NCBI GenBank assembly: GCA_046350055.1
Contig: JAXMBC010000001.1
Span: 5,695,072-5,759,071 of the forward strand
DNA from: JAEUIE01 sp046350055
GTDB lineage: Bacteria > Planctomycetota > Planctomycetia > Gemmatales > HRBIN36
Direction: 5' to 3'
DNA length: 64,000 bases
Shown: positions 8,908 to 18,800 of the stretch, piece by piece
Position numbering within the stretch: the stretch's first letter is position 1
How the letters are laid out: every line of letters begins with the position of its first letter
The notes under the pieces: generated by a model
The model's database searches: none
What the model was told of the DNA's origin: nothing
The model's input: the letters and a program-made list of their open reading frames with translations, nothing else
Translations under genes and position numbers: made by a program

Positions 8908-9995
8908 CGCTTCGCCTCCCGTGCCCACGAATGGAGTATCTCGGCCAGTGGATCGGGGGTGCCCGGGCCATTACCAGCCAGTCGCAGCATCACACCATCG
9001 CCGCGCACGACATGGGCATCGAGTGTGGGACTAAGTCCTGAGGTGATGACAAACTCAGTGATGCCTTCGCGTTGCCAGTGGGGATGCTGCTGCCAGAGCG
9101 GTTCGGGGTCGAGGCCAACCCAGAGGATGGTATCCAAGGCACCCCGTTCAAGCAGTGCTTCGACTTCACCCACGTGGGGCAGGTACTGTGGCATGCCTTG
9201 TTGGAAGCGCAGGGGCCCCGGGTAACCGGTTCGCCAGGTGAGAGCTTCGGTGACGGTGCGAGCCTTGCCCGTGGCTCCGAGCAGGGTGAGGCCCATGCGG
9301 CGATGAGCACGCTGCTGGGCGGCCAGGTGTTGCCAGTGAGTGATGTACTCGGGAGCTTCGCTGGCCAATTGGGCGAGGACGTAGATCTGCACGCACTTGG
9401 CGGCGCGGATGGCTTGGGCGAGGTCAGTATCAGTGGTTCCCTTCAGCGCTCTCCGCAGCTCCATCACCTGTTGCAGCCTGGTTGCCTCGGGCCAGTTGAT
9501 GTCGATCTGCCGTCGTCCTAGTCCCAAGCCCCGCTGTAAATGGCGTTCACGAAACCGGGGCTGCACGGCATCGACGCCTTGCGGAAAGCCAATAAACAGC
9601 ACGAGATCAGCGGCCTGTTCCACCTCAGCCCGGCTCATGCCCAGGTCAGGTGCCTGGTGGCCCCAGAAGCGGATGGGATCCGCCGGCCACGGACTGAGCC
9701 AGGCATTGAGTGATTGTGCCAGCATCACAGCAGCTTCGACCGTTTCGACCGAAACGAGATGCAGGCCGAGGATGCCGGGGGCTTCCGCACGTTGAAGTTG
9801 GTTTAAAGGTGCAAGGCGTGACTTGTCATCACCCTTGGTGATTCGTTGCACCGTCCACTTGCCCTTGATCAGCGACTGGAGGTACTCCCTCCCCAGGGTA
9901 CACGCTCGTGCGAAGCTCACTGGCTCGATATCATCACACAGGCAGCCACAGCCGGTGCAGACCACGTTGGACTTCGGTTTTGCAAGCTCCATCAT
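8904..9995 (-). CDS. fhcB: Formylmethanofuran dehydrogenase-like subunit B (FhcB)
   Basis: 363 aa from the first of two adjacent ATGs (9995 or 9992). The N-terminus has CTGCGCLCDDIE, a cysteine cluster recalling the iron-sulfur motif of archaeal FwdB, then ACTLGREYL and a Rossmann-like series (APGILGLHLVSVETVEAA, DLVLFIGFPQGVDAVQPRF). It appears shorter than archaeal catalytic FwdB. In methylotrophic bacteria FhcB is thought to be a structural subunit without molybdopterin; that is family knowledge, not shown here. It is first in a two-gene unit with fhcA. The frame is open far upstream to 10478, but that extension overlaps the divergent kinase gene and is rejected. Confidence 0.87.
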   Translation of the reverse strand: MMELAKPKSNVVCTGCGCLCDDIEPVSFARACTLGREYLQSLIKGKWTVQRITKGDDKSRLAPLNQLQRAEAPGILGLHLVSVETVEAAVMLAQSLNAWLSPWPADPIRFWGHQAPDLGMSRAEVEQAADLVLFIGFPQGVDAVQPRFRERHLQRGLGLGRRQIDINWPEATRLQQVMELRRALKGTTDTDLAQAIRAAKCVQIYVLAQLASEAPEYITHWQHLAAQQRAHRRMGLTLLGATGKARTVTEALTWRTGYPGPLRFQQGMPQYLPHVGEVEALLERGALDTILWVGLDPEPLWQQHPHWQREGITEFVITSGLSPTLDAHVVRGDGVMLRLAGNGPGTPDPLAEILHSWAREAKR

Positions 9996-10037
9996 GCAGC
10001 GATTGTATCGTGCTGCGTGCTTGCTACCATGTGAATT

Positions 10038-10574
10038 ATGCAGCCAATATCCCGCCAGAATGTCACCCTGATCGGCATGCCCGGCTCCGGTAAAACCACC
10101 GTGGGCCAATACCTTGCTCAACACTGGTCCTGGACCTTCTTCGATACCGACCATTTCATCGAAGCTGGTGAAGGCAAACGGTTGGAAGAGATCATTGATG
10201 CTGTCGGCTTCGAGAAGTTCCTGCAAATCGAAGCAGGTTACGTACAGAAGGTGACAGGAACCCGGCAGATCATTTCGACAGGTGGAAGCGTCATCTATGT
10301 TGATGCCGCGATGCAATACCTGAGACAGATCAGTACCGTCGTCTACCTGGATGTACCATTGCCTGATCTCGAAGCCCGATTGGGTGACTTGAAAGCCCGC
10401 GGGGTTGTCATTGCTCCCGGCCGGACAGTTGCAGACCTCTGGCGGGAGAGACATCCACTCTATGTGAAATATGCCCACATCGTGGTGAACTGTGGTGGCG
10501 ATGATCCTGCTCGCAGCGGGCGGGAGGTGGTACAGCGGGTGGAAACCCTGGGCGCTGTGCAGTCGCCAGAATAG
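10038..10574 (+). CDS. Shikimate kinase family P-loop kinase (substrate site altered)
   Basis: 178 aa, the usual length for AroK. Walker A GMPGSGKTT is at residues 13-21, FDTDHFIE corresponds to the substrate/magnesium aspartates, and RERHPLY to the C-terminal LID/arginine region. Two hallmarks of shikimate binding differ: the FRxxE arginine is replaced (FLQIE), and the GGG loop reads STGGS. It could therefore phosphorylate another small alcohol or be a diverged AroK. It is transcribed divergently from fhcB with 42 bp between the starts and no downstream partner on its strand. Confidence 0.75.
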   Translation: MQPISRQNVTLIGMPGSGKTTVGQYLAQHWSWTFFDTDHFIEAGEGKRLEEIIDAVGFEKFLQIEAGYVQKVTGTRQIISTGGSVIYVDAAMQYLRQISTVVYLDVPLPDLEARLGDLKARGVVIAPGRTVADLWRERHPLYVKYAHIVVNCGGDDPARSGREVVQRVETLGAVQSPE

Positions 10575-10589
10575 AGGCGCATGCCATCG

Positions 10590-12530
10590 CTACAGGCAAG
10601 CCTCCGATGGTTCCGGCACCTGCGATTCCAGCATCTTCCTGTTCTGCTGTCGTCGGCAATGCCAGAGAGTGATGCCTCCCAGGGCAGCGATAGCTACGGT
10701 AGCGATGGTAGCTGGTTCGGGCACAGCCACGATGCCACCCATGCGAAAGCTGATGGCAAACGAGTTCCAGGTACCCGTGGTTGTAGCTGCGGTATCACGC
10801 ACATTGAGTGACCAGGTTCCTACCGCTGATTCGCCCCAGAACGCATTGGTGGTAAAGTCCCAGACGATGTTGTCTCCGGTATCAGTGCCCGAATTGACAA
10901 ACAGCCTGCTAGTGTAGGTTCCCGATGGATTCGTGAGATAGGCAGACAGGTTGCCCCGTGTTGTATGGCTGATATTGAGCGACACCACAATCTCTTCCAG
11001 AAGCCCGGGGGTTGTGTTGGTGAAAGTACGGGTCAGGCCTGTGGCATTGTTATCCGGGATGGCTGTTGCAACAGTTTGCGTACCAGAGTTGACTACCGTT
11101 TGTGGTGTCACGAAATACTGGCTGACCATGTTCACAAAGGCATCAGCATTGATCAGTCCAAAGCCGTAGTTCTGATTGAAGCGGAAGCCGGCAGCATTGG
11201 TCTTCCATCCACCGTCGCTCGTAGTGGTCACGTCGCCTGCGTCTACAACTGTGCTGGTACGAGCGAGAATGTGTCTTGCCAGGCGAACGTCCATGGCTGG
11301 GTTGGCCTGTTTGCCTAACGCCATCACGCCAGCTACTACTGGTGAGGCGGAAGAAGTTCCACCGAACGTATTGGTGTAATTCAGATCGGCATAGTTGTTG
11401 GTGCCATTGGAGTTATAGCCCAGGCTGCCGGTCCGGTCGGTGGTCGAGATACCTGTACCCGGAGCAGCAGAACCATCGGTACGATTCGATGGAGCTGTGA
11501 CAAAAATGTTGGCACCGAAGTTACTGTAGTTGGAAAAGGTACCAGTATGATTCAGAGCTGCGACGGCAATCACTAGCGGATTGGCCTGTGCCATCTTCTT
11601 GTTGGCATCCTGCCCGGAGGAGCCACGATCATTGCCCGCAGCCATCACATGCACGGTGCCAGCGAGGGCGGAGGTGATCAGTCCCCCATTATGAATGGAG
11701 TCATCTTCGAATGGTGTGGGGATGCCATAGCTGTGGTTTTTGATCTTCACAGAAGTATCGCTGCCGCTGCTGTGATAGAGGACAGCATCACGGAAGCCGG
11801 CATCACTGGCAGTGACAGAGCCGAAGACTTTCATGGAAGCAACCTGGGCAAAGGGGGCAACGCCGGTGACACCGATGCTATTACCACCCCGGGCAGCAGC
11901 TACTCCCGCAACAGACATGCCGTGGGTATCCCCATTATTCATGGTCTGTGTTGCAGAATTGGTAACGAAGTCGAAAGTGTGGACAGAGTTGAAATTAGCA
12001 GCAATGTCCACATGGCCTGGCTCGATACCGGCATCCACGATGCCAATGATCACCCCGGCGCCGGGCGTATTGTTTTTCCAGCCACCGGCGGCTGAAATGT
12101 TGATATGCGGACGAGCACCAGTTGGATTGATATGCCACTGCGTGTATCCACCCGTGTTACCGAAGAGTGGATCGTTCGGCGTGAAGCTTTGCTGGACGTA
12201 GGCAGTCTGGTAGTTCTGCGAAAGGTAAGCGACTCGGCTATCCTGCATTAGACTGGATAGCCATGGTGTAACGGACGAACCGTCAACCGGACGCAAGACT
12301 GCTGTCTGGGTATCGCTTCGAAACTGATAACTGAGAGCCAGCCGATGATCCTGAGCAAAACTCTGCAGCGATTGTCCCGCCTGCAGTTGAACAATGATCT
12401 CGTTCAACGACGAGCGAGAAAATTCCGCAGGCGGACGCGTCTCTACAGTGTCATCCAAGGTTTGCCCAAATGCATATAGGGGGAAGAGAAGCAGGCTGAG
12501 CACCGTCACTGCGCGCATATGAAGATCCAT
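10590..12530 (-). CDS. Subtilisin-like (S8) serine protease with P-domain and PEP-CTERM anchor
   Basis: 646 aa from ATG 12530 (ATG 12518 is also possible); MRAVTVLSLLLFPLYAFGQ is a signal peptide. The catalytic domain has D in GIVDAGIEPGHVD, H in GDTHGMSVAG, the oxyanion N in MAAGNDRG, and S in GGTSSASPVVAG. A proprotein-convertase P-domain follows (DNNATGLTRTF to WNSFAISF). The end is a PEP-CTERM sorting signal: VPEPATIATVAIAALGG, hydrophobic helix, then basic CRRQQNRK with a short tail. Predicted to be exported and processed by exosortase. Its target is unknown. Confidence 0.92.
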   Translation of the reverse strand: MDLHMRAVTVLSLLLFPLYAFGQTLDDTVETRPPAEFSRSSLNEIIVQLQAGQSLQSFAQDHRLALSYQFRSDTQTAVLRPVDGSSVTPWLSSLMQDSRVAYLSQNYQTAYVQQSFTPNDPLFGNTGGYTQWHINPTGARPHINISAAGGWKNNTPGAGVIIGIVDAGIEPGHVDIAANFNSVHTFDFVTNSATQTMNNGDTHGMSVAGVAAARGGNSIGVTGVAPFAQVASMKVFGSVTASDAGFRDAVLYHSSGSDTSVKIKNHSYGIPTPFEDDSIHNGGLITSALAGTVHVMAAGNDRGSSGQDANKKMAQANPLVIAVAALNHTGTFSNYSNFGANIFVTAPSNRTDGSAAPGTGISTTDRTGSLGYNSNGTNNYADLNYTNTFGGTSSASPVVAGVMALGKQANPAMDVRLARHILARTSTVVDAGDVTTTSDGGWKTNAAGFRFNQNYGFGLINADAFVNMVSQYFVTPQTVVNSGTQTVATAIPDNNATGLTRTFTNTTPGLLEEIVVSLNISHTTRGNLSAYLTNPSGTYTSRLFVNSGTDTGDNIVWDFTTNAFWGESAVGTWSLNVRDTAATTTGTWNSFAISFRMGGIVAVPEPATIATVAIAALGGITLWHCRRQQNRKMLESQVPEPSEACL

Positions 12531-12671
12531 CTGCTGTCGATCCAGGATGAAGCCACACTGTAACTTCGCCAGATGGTGATGCAAGCAGGAAATTCACTGC
12601 CTTGCCGAAGGTGCCAATCGCCCATTTACCGTGCCCTCTCGCTACGGTGTAGTTCCACTGCATAACTCAGG

Positions 12672-12699
12672 TTGACACAATTGGCGCTGTCGTTACAAT
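12672..12699 (+). promoter_or_regulatory. Sigma-70-like promoter for the two-component regulator
   Basis: TTGACA at 12672-12677, a 16-base spacer, then TACAAT at 12694-12699. It points to the response regulator at 12974 and implies a leader of roughly 260 bases. Confidence 0.55.
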
Positions 12700-12853
12700 C
12701 GCCGCCGGTGGTAAGGAAGGTAAAGCCAGCAGGTTGTGCAAATCTGCATTTATCGCACCTTACTGAGAGAGACTACACGCCACGACACCGACCACTCGGG
12801 TCAGGCAGCAATGCTGCCGGCGGGCATCATGGGTGGTGCCCGTGCAACAACCT

Positions 12854-12877
12854 CGGTTACCGCAGATCAGGTAACCG
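12854..12877. promoter_or_regulatory. Inverted repeat in the leader (possible operator or hairpin)
   Basis: CGGTTACC, eight-base loop, GGTAACCG: a perfect 8-bp-arm inverted repeat about 100 bases before the regulator start. There is no T-run after it, so it is not a simple terminator. It is a possible binding site for the adjacent HTH regulator. Confidence 0.35.
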
Positions 12878-12973
12878 CGTTCACGGACGAGGCTGACTCT
12901 AACACTTTACCAGTGGCAGGGTCAGGTGTTGGAGCGAGTCGTCAGACTCACGTTTGGACAAAGGTGGTGTGCC

Positions 12974-13558
12974 ATGAAGACGGTGTTCACGACAGGTGAA
13001 GCTGCGAAGATCTGCAAAGTCAGTCAGCAGACCATCATTCGCTGCTTCGATAACGGCCAACTCAAGGGATTCCGGGTACCCGGCTCCCGCTTCCGCCGCA
13101 TTCCCCGTGATGCGCTCTATCGCTTCATGCGCGATAATGGCATTCCGACCGATGCCCTGGAATCCGGCAAGCGCAAGGTCCTGCTTGTGGACGACGATCC
13201 CGATCTGGTCGAGATGATCCAGAAGGTGCTCGAAGAGGATGGCCGCTTCGAAGTGCGCACCGCCAACAACGGCTTTGATGCCGGCATGATGGTCAAGGAA
13301 TACCGTCCTGACCTGATCATTCTCGATGTCATGCTGCCTGATATCAACGGCAAGGAAGTGTGCCAGCGCGTACGCTCCGATGAGTCGCTTGATGATGTCC
13401 GCATCATCTGCATCAGTGGCATGATCGAGGAAGACAAGATTGCCGACCTCAAGGCCAACGGTGCGAACGATTTCCTCCACAAGCCATTCGAAGTGGAAGA
13501 ACTTATCGACCGCATGTGCATGCAGCTTGAGATCGAAGCGCTTTCGGCCTCGGCATAG
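12974..13558 (+). CDS. Response regulator: excisionase/MerR-type HTH fused to a receiver domain
   Basis: 194 aa from ATG 12974, preceded by AGGTGG; an in-frame start at 12926 is less likely. Residues 1-55 form an excisionase-like helix-turn-helix (FTTGEAAKICKVSQQTIIRC, then GSRFRRIPRDALYRFM). Residues about 65-185 are a CheY-type receiver with VDDDPD, phosphoacceptor D118 in LIILDVMLP, the S in CISG and K in HKPFEVEE. The order is reversed compared with most DNA-binding response regulators. It is followed by a histidine kinase that is the likely phosphodonor. Confidence 0.85.
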   Translation: MKTVFTTGEAAKICKVSQQTIIRCFDNGQLKGFRVPGSRFRRIPRDALYRFMRDNGIPTDALESGKRKVLLVDDDPDLVEMIQKVLEEDGRFEVRTANNGFDAGMMVKEYRPDLIILDVMLPDINGKEVCQRVRSDESLDDVRIICISGMIEEDKIADLKANGANDFLHKPFEVEELIDRMCMQLEIEALSASA

Positions 13559-13578
13559 TTCATGCCCTGCGAGCTAGG

Positions 13579-13611
13579 TGCTGAGTCCCGAGAGATCTGG
13601 GAACTCAGCCT
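13579..13611 (+). terminator. Hairpin downstream of the response regulator
   Basis: GCTGAGTCCC pairs with GGGAACTCAGC (one bulge) across a short loop, 20 bases after the regulator stop. Only a weak T-tract follows (CTTAGTTC), so it may attenuate rather than stop transcription into the kinase gene. Confidence 0.4.
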
Positions 13612-13649
13612 TAGTTCAGTATTCATGGTCAAGACAGGTTAACGATGTA

Positions 13650-15266
13650 ATGTTAGCCTGTCTTCCTTCTTGCTACTGGCACCTTAGGCAACGCATGGAT
13701 GCGGCCTCCCCCCAGCGATGGATTCCGCCAATGGCGGAAACGGTGGTCGCCCTGGCGGAAAGTCAGGGGCGCGGGGAAACCGTTGCCTGGCAGGAACTTC
13801 TCAGGCGAGATCCCAGCCTCGGCTGGCACTTCTTCACCCATCACCATGATCTGTCACTGGATCGCTCCCTGTATCATCTGAAACAAGGCATCGATACCGC
13901 AGCCTTCCTTGAGGCCCTTCTCGAACCGGGGCAAACTCAACTGGCTGACTGGTCCCGTCACCATGCTCTCAAAGCCTATCGCCACAGCCAGTATGTTGCT
14001 GCGATTGCTGAGCGTCTGGCGGAACAACTCCGGCTGGATCCCCTCCTGGCCCACTGCCTGGGACAACTCACACAATTGGGCCCGCTTGTCGAAAGTATGG
14101 CTCAGAAGCCAGTTGCCAGTTCCAAACATCACGATGCCAGCATTTACACCCGACAGCTGATCCGCCGAGCGCATTGTGCTCCCTGGCTGCGCGATCTGAT
14201 TCTAAGTCTCGATCTGCCCAGCGAAGCAGACGCTTCACGCTGGTCGCTCCTGCTGCAATTCGCTCTTGGCCTGGTGAGCAAATCCTCTACGACACAATCA
14301 CTCGGGCAACTGGCGGCCCAGCGACTCAATCTGTCCTGGGAAGCAGAACAGGAATTTGCCACGCAACTGGGCCAGCATCTCCCGATGCCGACTCCAGGAC
14401 ACACCGCCGAAGCCACACAACTCCTGCTTCGCAGCTGGCGTCTGGTTCAGCATCAGCCCGCGACGACGCTGTCGTTTACCATTAAACAGCTTGAGAATGA
14501 AGTGGAAGACCTGCGAAGCCGACTGGCTCGCAGACAGCAGGCAGATTCACGAAGACTTCAGGAGCAGAAGCTCACCGCGGTGGCTGAGCTTGCTGCGGGG
14601 GCGGGGCATGAGATCAATAATCCCCTGGCGGTGATCAGCGGCCAGGCACAGTATCTGCTGAAGGGTGAGGAAGATCTCAACCGGGCCAAGGCACTGGAAC
14701 GGATCATCGGCCAGACGACTCGTATCCATGTATTACTTCGCGACCTGATGCTCTTCGCCAGGCCGCCGGAACCGGTAGCCAAATCTATTGCCATCAGCAA
14801 GCTGGTGAAGACAGCTATTCATAGTGTGAACGACCTGGCACTCAGCCGCGGTATCCGACTGGAAACGGGCAACATTACATCGAAGAGTAACATCTCCTGC
14901 GATGTTCAACTGCTGGGGGTAGCACTCAAATCGCTGTTAACCAATGCTATCGAAGCTGCACCGGCAGGAGGCTGGGTACGCATTGATTCGCAGGTCCAGC
15001 AGCAACGCCTGATACTGCAGGTACAGGACAGCGGCCCCGGCGTGCCAGCTCATCTTCTGGAAAATATCTTCGATCCCTTCTTCTCTGGACGCAACGCGGG
15101 TCGCGGCGTGGGACTGGGGCTGTCCAAAGTCTGGCGAATTGCCCAGGTACACGGTGGCGACGTGCGTGTTGAACAGAAACCCGGCCAGCCAACCAGTTTT
15201 GTGCTCGAAGTGCCTCTCCGACTGGCCCGCACCACGGGACAACGTCAGCTTAAACGGCCTGCCTGA
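13650..15266 (+). CDS. Sensor histidine kinase with N-terminal HDOD/HD-like region
   Basis: 538 aa from ATG 13650; ATG 13695 is an alternative and neither has a strong ribosome site. The first 280 residues resemble an HDOD/HD-like helical domain (RRDPSLGWHFF, HALKAYRHSQYVA, LAHCLGQLTQLG). After a coiled linker (ENEVEDLRSRLARRQQ), HisKA carries the phospho-acceptor H320 in GAGHEINNPLAV. The ATPase has N in NAIEAAPAGGW, DSGPGVP, FDPFFSGR and GRGVGLGLSKV. No transmembrane segment is seen, so it is cytosolic. It probably pairs with the preceding receiver protein. Confidence 0.88.
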   Translation: MLACLPSCYWHLRQRMDAASPQRWIPPMAETVVALAESQGRGETVAWQELLRRDPSLGWHFFTHHHDLSLDRSLYHLKQGIDTAAFLEALLEPGQTQLADWSRHHALKAYRHSQYVAAIAERLAEQLRLDPLLAHCLGQLTQLGPLVESMAQKPVASSKHHDASIYTRQLIRRAHCAPWLRDLILSLDLPSEADASRWSLLLQFALGLVSKSSTTQSLGQLAAQRLNLSWEAEQEFATQLGQHLPMPTPGHTAEATQLLLRSWRLVQHQPATTLSFTIKQLENEVEDLRSRLARRQQADSRRLQEQKLTAVAELAAGAGHEINNPLAVISGQAQYLLKGEEDLNRAKALERIIGQTTRIHVLLRDLMLFARPPEPVAKSIAISKLVKTAIHSVNDLALSRGIRLETGNITSKSNISCDVQLLGVALKSLLTNAIEAAPAGGWVRIDSQVQQQRLILQVQDSGPGVPAHLLENIFDPFFSGRNAGRGVGLGLSKVWRIAQVHGGDVRVEQKPGQPTSFVLEVPLRLARTTGQRQLKRPA

Positions 15267-15388
15267 ATGACAAGACAATGAATTTCAACAAATTCTGCTT
15301 GCACAACGACACTTTTTCGGGCTAAGTGGAGTTAGGTGAGTACACACTGCCTGACCAGGGTCTCTTCGTTTCTCCCTCTGGTGCTGCC

Positions 15389-15688
15389 ATGAAGATTGAT
15401 AAGCCGACCAAACGCATGACCTTACGAGAACATCTGACGCACACGGAGAAGTGCGCCCGAGACCTGGCGGAGCACTTCAAGGAAGCCCTGGTGCCCACCA
15501 CCGCCGAGTTCCGCGACTTGAGTCGACCGGTACGCAAACGCAGCGCGTTCCCCTCACGTACTGCCATTGCCAACATGCTCGCCAAGCTCGAGCAGTCAGG
15601 CACCGAAGCCATGATGCTGACGGGGTACGTTCTGGAAGAGTTGAAGACGATTGCAGAGACGACCAAACGCGAGATTCAGAGCCGGTAG
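15389..15688 (+). CDS. Small hypothetical protein, about 99 aa
   Basis: Start at ATG 15389; the frame is also open from GTG 15326. It is a helical, charged soluble protein (MKIDKPTKRMTLREHLTHTEKCARDLAEHF, split here only by reading) with no recognised domain. The arginine- and lysine-rich middle (SRPVRKRSAFPSR) and regular heptad-like leucines suggest a small alpha-helical bundle. It stands alone, with a strong terminator about 90 bases downstream. Function unknown. Confidence 0.55.
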   Translation: MKIDKPTKRMTLREHLTHTEKCARDLAEHFKEALVPTTAEFRDLSRPVRKRSAFPSRTAIANMLAKLEQSGTEAMMLTGYVLEELKTIAETTKREIQSR

Positions 15689-15780
15689 AGTCTTCAAAGA
15701 GCGCGATACTCTCCTCGCACGAATTCGACGCTGTGGTACCCTATAATAACAGTTGCAAACTCAATTGAGCCAGTAAAAAA

Positions 15781-15804
15781 CCTCAGCGATTCGCATCGCT
15801 GAGG
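15781..15804. terminator. Bidirectional intrinsic terminator
   Basis: Perfect 10-bp stem CCTCAGCGAT / ATCGCTGAGG with a TCGC loop. It has six A's immediately to the left (a U-tract on the minus strand) and a T-rich stretch to the right. It serves the giant minus-strand gene and the small plus-strand gene. Confidence 0.85.
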
Positions 15805-15830
15805 TCATTCTTTTTATTCCGTACCAGCCA

Positions 15831-18800
15831 TTACGCCAGAAGTGGCTTGATGAGACCAAAGCCTACCGAGAACAAATCGTCGGTTGCAGCCTGATCTTTT
15901 GAAGCACTCAGACTGCTGTTCTTCTCCACCAGAGCGCCATACGTCTCGTTGTTGGCAGTTACACGACTCGGCGATGAGGCACTCATACCCGACGCAGGAG
16001 TAATCGCGCTCGTGGTGTTGAGTGATGGAGTCACCAGCTCACGAGTAGTCGGCAGCAGGAGTGGCGCCAGGGTAGCGCCTTCGAGTCGAGTCGTGATCAT
16101 TGGTCCTGTGAGCGACGGTGGATTCACCAGTGTCACGCCCAGGAAGTAATCGCCGAAGGTGCCATTCTGGCCCACCACGCGGATACGGTAGTCGCCGATA
16201 AGGGTTTGCCGGCGGAGTTTGATTGTCTCGTTGCGTCCGTCAGGACGGGTGACACCGGTGCGGACAAGAACACCATTCGGATCGTAGAGTTCAATCTGCG
16301 GATCCAGCGTGTTGCCAGGCTCGCCCACGCCATCGCCGGGGGTCAGGGTGTCAATGATCAGCTGCTGTGCAAGCGAACTGACATTGACGGTGTACCAGTC
16401 ACCGGGAGGTGGAGCCTGGATCAGGGTGGAGAACCCTGTGTTCACAAAGGCGTTGGGACCATTGTTGAACGCCAGCAGGAGACGATTCAGTCCCTGTGTG
16501 CCTGCATCCTTGATACCTACCGTAGCGCTGGCACCATTATTTCCAGCGGCGGTACCCGAAACCAGATCCTGGTAATTCAACTGAATGCGACCGTCGGCAT
16601 AAAGCTGAACCTGGTAAGTGATGGTGTCGCCAGTGGTGCCACCGGAGAAGTAACGCACCTGGTTCCACTGGATAGTCAGGTGCTGGTTATTACCAGTCCC
16701 GGTCACTTGGGTAAAGACATTGGAACCAGCCAGTCCACCACCGGTGTGCTGATCATCCCAGAAGACAGCAATCGCTGCCTGTGTGGGAGAAAGGGTAAGA
16801 TTATCATTGGTGAAGGCGGTATTGGCCGAGCCAAAGGTAATCAGTCCGTTCGAACTGGCAAACAGGCTGGTGTAGGTAGTGCCGTACATCTTGAAGTTGA
16901 AGCCAATCGGAATCGAAACCGAAGCGTCATCCTGATTGGTCAGACCAGCGACAATCGTGCCTGTGCTGCTGATATCTTCGAAGGCAAACGGGATAGCAGT
17001 GCCTGAGTAGACGCTATCCGCCGTTATCGCACCCAGCACCCCCTGAGAGCTACCCAGGTTTTGTGCGGTAGCGAACGAGTTGTTCGATTCAGAATCGAAG
17101 TCTGCATTCCGGTTCGTTACCAGCGTATAGGGTACTGAACTGGTCGGAGCAGAGACGGAGAGGTAATAGGTCCCTGTGGTGGGAATTACGAAGTTATTCA
17201 GAATCCGGGTTACATTGTTCGGGCCTGAAGCACCACTTGCAATGACGGCATTCGTGCTGTCTCGCAGGTCGAAGTTGACTGCGAGCGAGTTCATCGAAGT
17301 CAATGCTGCAGTGAAGGTTTGCCCAGCCTGCATGTTGAAGCTGTAGTAATCGGGAAGCGGTGTCGGAGGAGTGATCAACGTGCTGAGACCGGTACCCAAA
17401 AAGGCGTTGGGACCATTGTTGAACGCCAGCAACAAGCGGTCAGGACCTTGAGTACCAAGATTCTTGGCACCTGAAGTGGCACTCGCGCCATTATTCCCGG
17501 GAGCTGTACCCGAAGTCAGATCCAGGTAATTCATCTGAATCCGGCCATCTGCATAGAGCTGCGCCTGGAAGGTGATGGTGTCGCCAGCCGTGCCACCGCT
17601 GAAGAACCGGACCTGGTTCCACTGAATGACATAGCGCTGGTTCGGACCTGCCCCTAGTACCTGGGTGAAGACATTCGACCCAAGTTGGCCACCATTGGTA
17701 TGCAGGTCATCCCAGAACACAGCGAAGGAGGCCTGCGTTGGGGATGTTGTCAGGTCGGTATTCGTAAATGCAGTATTGGCAGATACGAAGCTCAACAGAC
17801 CGTTGGCCCCAACGAAAACAGTCGTGTAATTGGTGCCATATAACGGGAACGAAAAACCAATGTTAGTCGAGACAGACGCATCGTCCTGATTCGTCAGTCC
17901 TGCCACAATGGTGCCTGTGGAACTGATATCTTCGAAAGCAAAAGGCACCGCTGCAACCGAGTAACCCAGAACATCGGTCGTACCACGAATGGCACCACGT
18001 TGTGCAGTGGCCAGGGCTGTCTGCAGAGTGATGAAGGATGAGTTCACGGACTGAGCGTTTGCCAGGGAGTCATTGCCGGAGCCTGGTAGATTCGACTCGT
18101 TTTCGAGAGCAGCATTCAGCGTGACCTCGAAAGTATAGTTACCGATGCTTCCGCCCGCGCCACTCAGGCGAATCGTATAGACTCCGCCAGATGTCGCGGC
18201 GACTGTCTGCAGCAGCGCGTTTTGATTGGCTGCTCCTGCACTTGCTGAACCAATAACCGAGTTAGAAGGGTCACGCAGTTCGATCGTGGGCTGCAGCGTG
18301 GCCTGAGTCGGAGTCATCAGAATGGTGATGGTCTGTCCCGGATCAACGTTCACGGTGAATGAATCGACGTCACTGGCGAAATTCACTCGTCCAGACACGA
18401 CTGGATCATAGATCAAGGAACCAGCAGGGTTCAGGGAAGTCAGCGGTGTGGGCAAGGGGACAATGCCGAAATCCACTTCATAATTGGCAGTGAAGGAGAG
18501 TCCAGGATTACTGAACACATCAGTGACACTGCCTGCATTAATCGTGGCCGTCAGCACGCCTTCTGTCGCAGCACCGTTGATGGTAAAGCGGATCGTGGTA
18601 TCGCCGGGCAGCAGTGTAAAGCCACTGACAAATGCGCCGGGGATGCCACTCAGCACCAGATCGGTTGTCTGGATCGAGGCTGGATCCAGTGCTTCGTTAA
18701 ATGTGACATCGTACGTCAGTGGTCCAGGCAGCGTAAAGAGACCATTGGGGAAGCCCGGGGAAGTTGCAGTCACCTGCAGAGTGGTGATGTCGTAGCGGAA

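Larger units (their letters stand above)
12531..12973. other. Gene-free intergenic stretch between the divergent protease and response regulator
   Basis: No credible gene. It contains a good sigma-70-like promoter facing right (12672-12699) and an 8-bp-arm inverted repeat (12854-12877), leaving a leader of roughly 260 bases before the regulator start. Confidence 0.6.

Noticed and set aside
8236..9225. 329-aa plus-strand ORF across fhcA/fhcB
   Set aside because: It overlaps two well-supported coupled genes; no domain motifs.
8928..10478. Long upstream extensions of fhcA (GTG 8928) and fhcB (to 10478)
   Set aside because: fhcA has an ATGA overlap with fhcB and a perfect ribosome site for 8907. 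The fhcB extension is antisense to the kinase gene and has no homology landmarks.
13558..13650. GTG 13578 as start of the histidine kinase
   Set aside because: It would place the hairpin at 13579-13611 inside the coding sequence and adds a low-complexity leader without homology.
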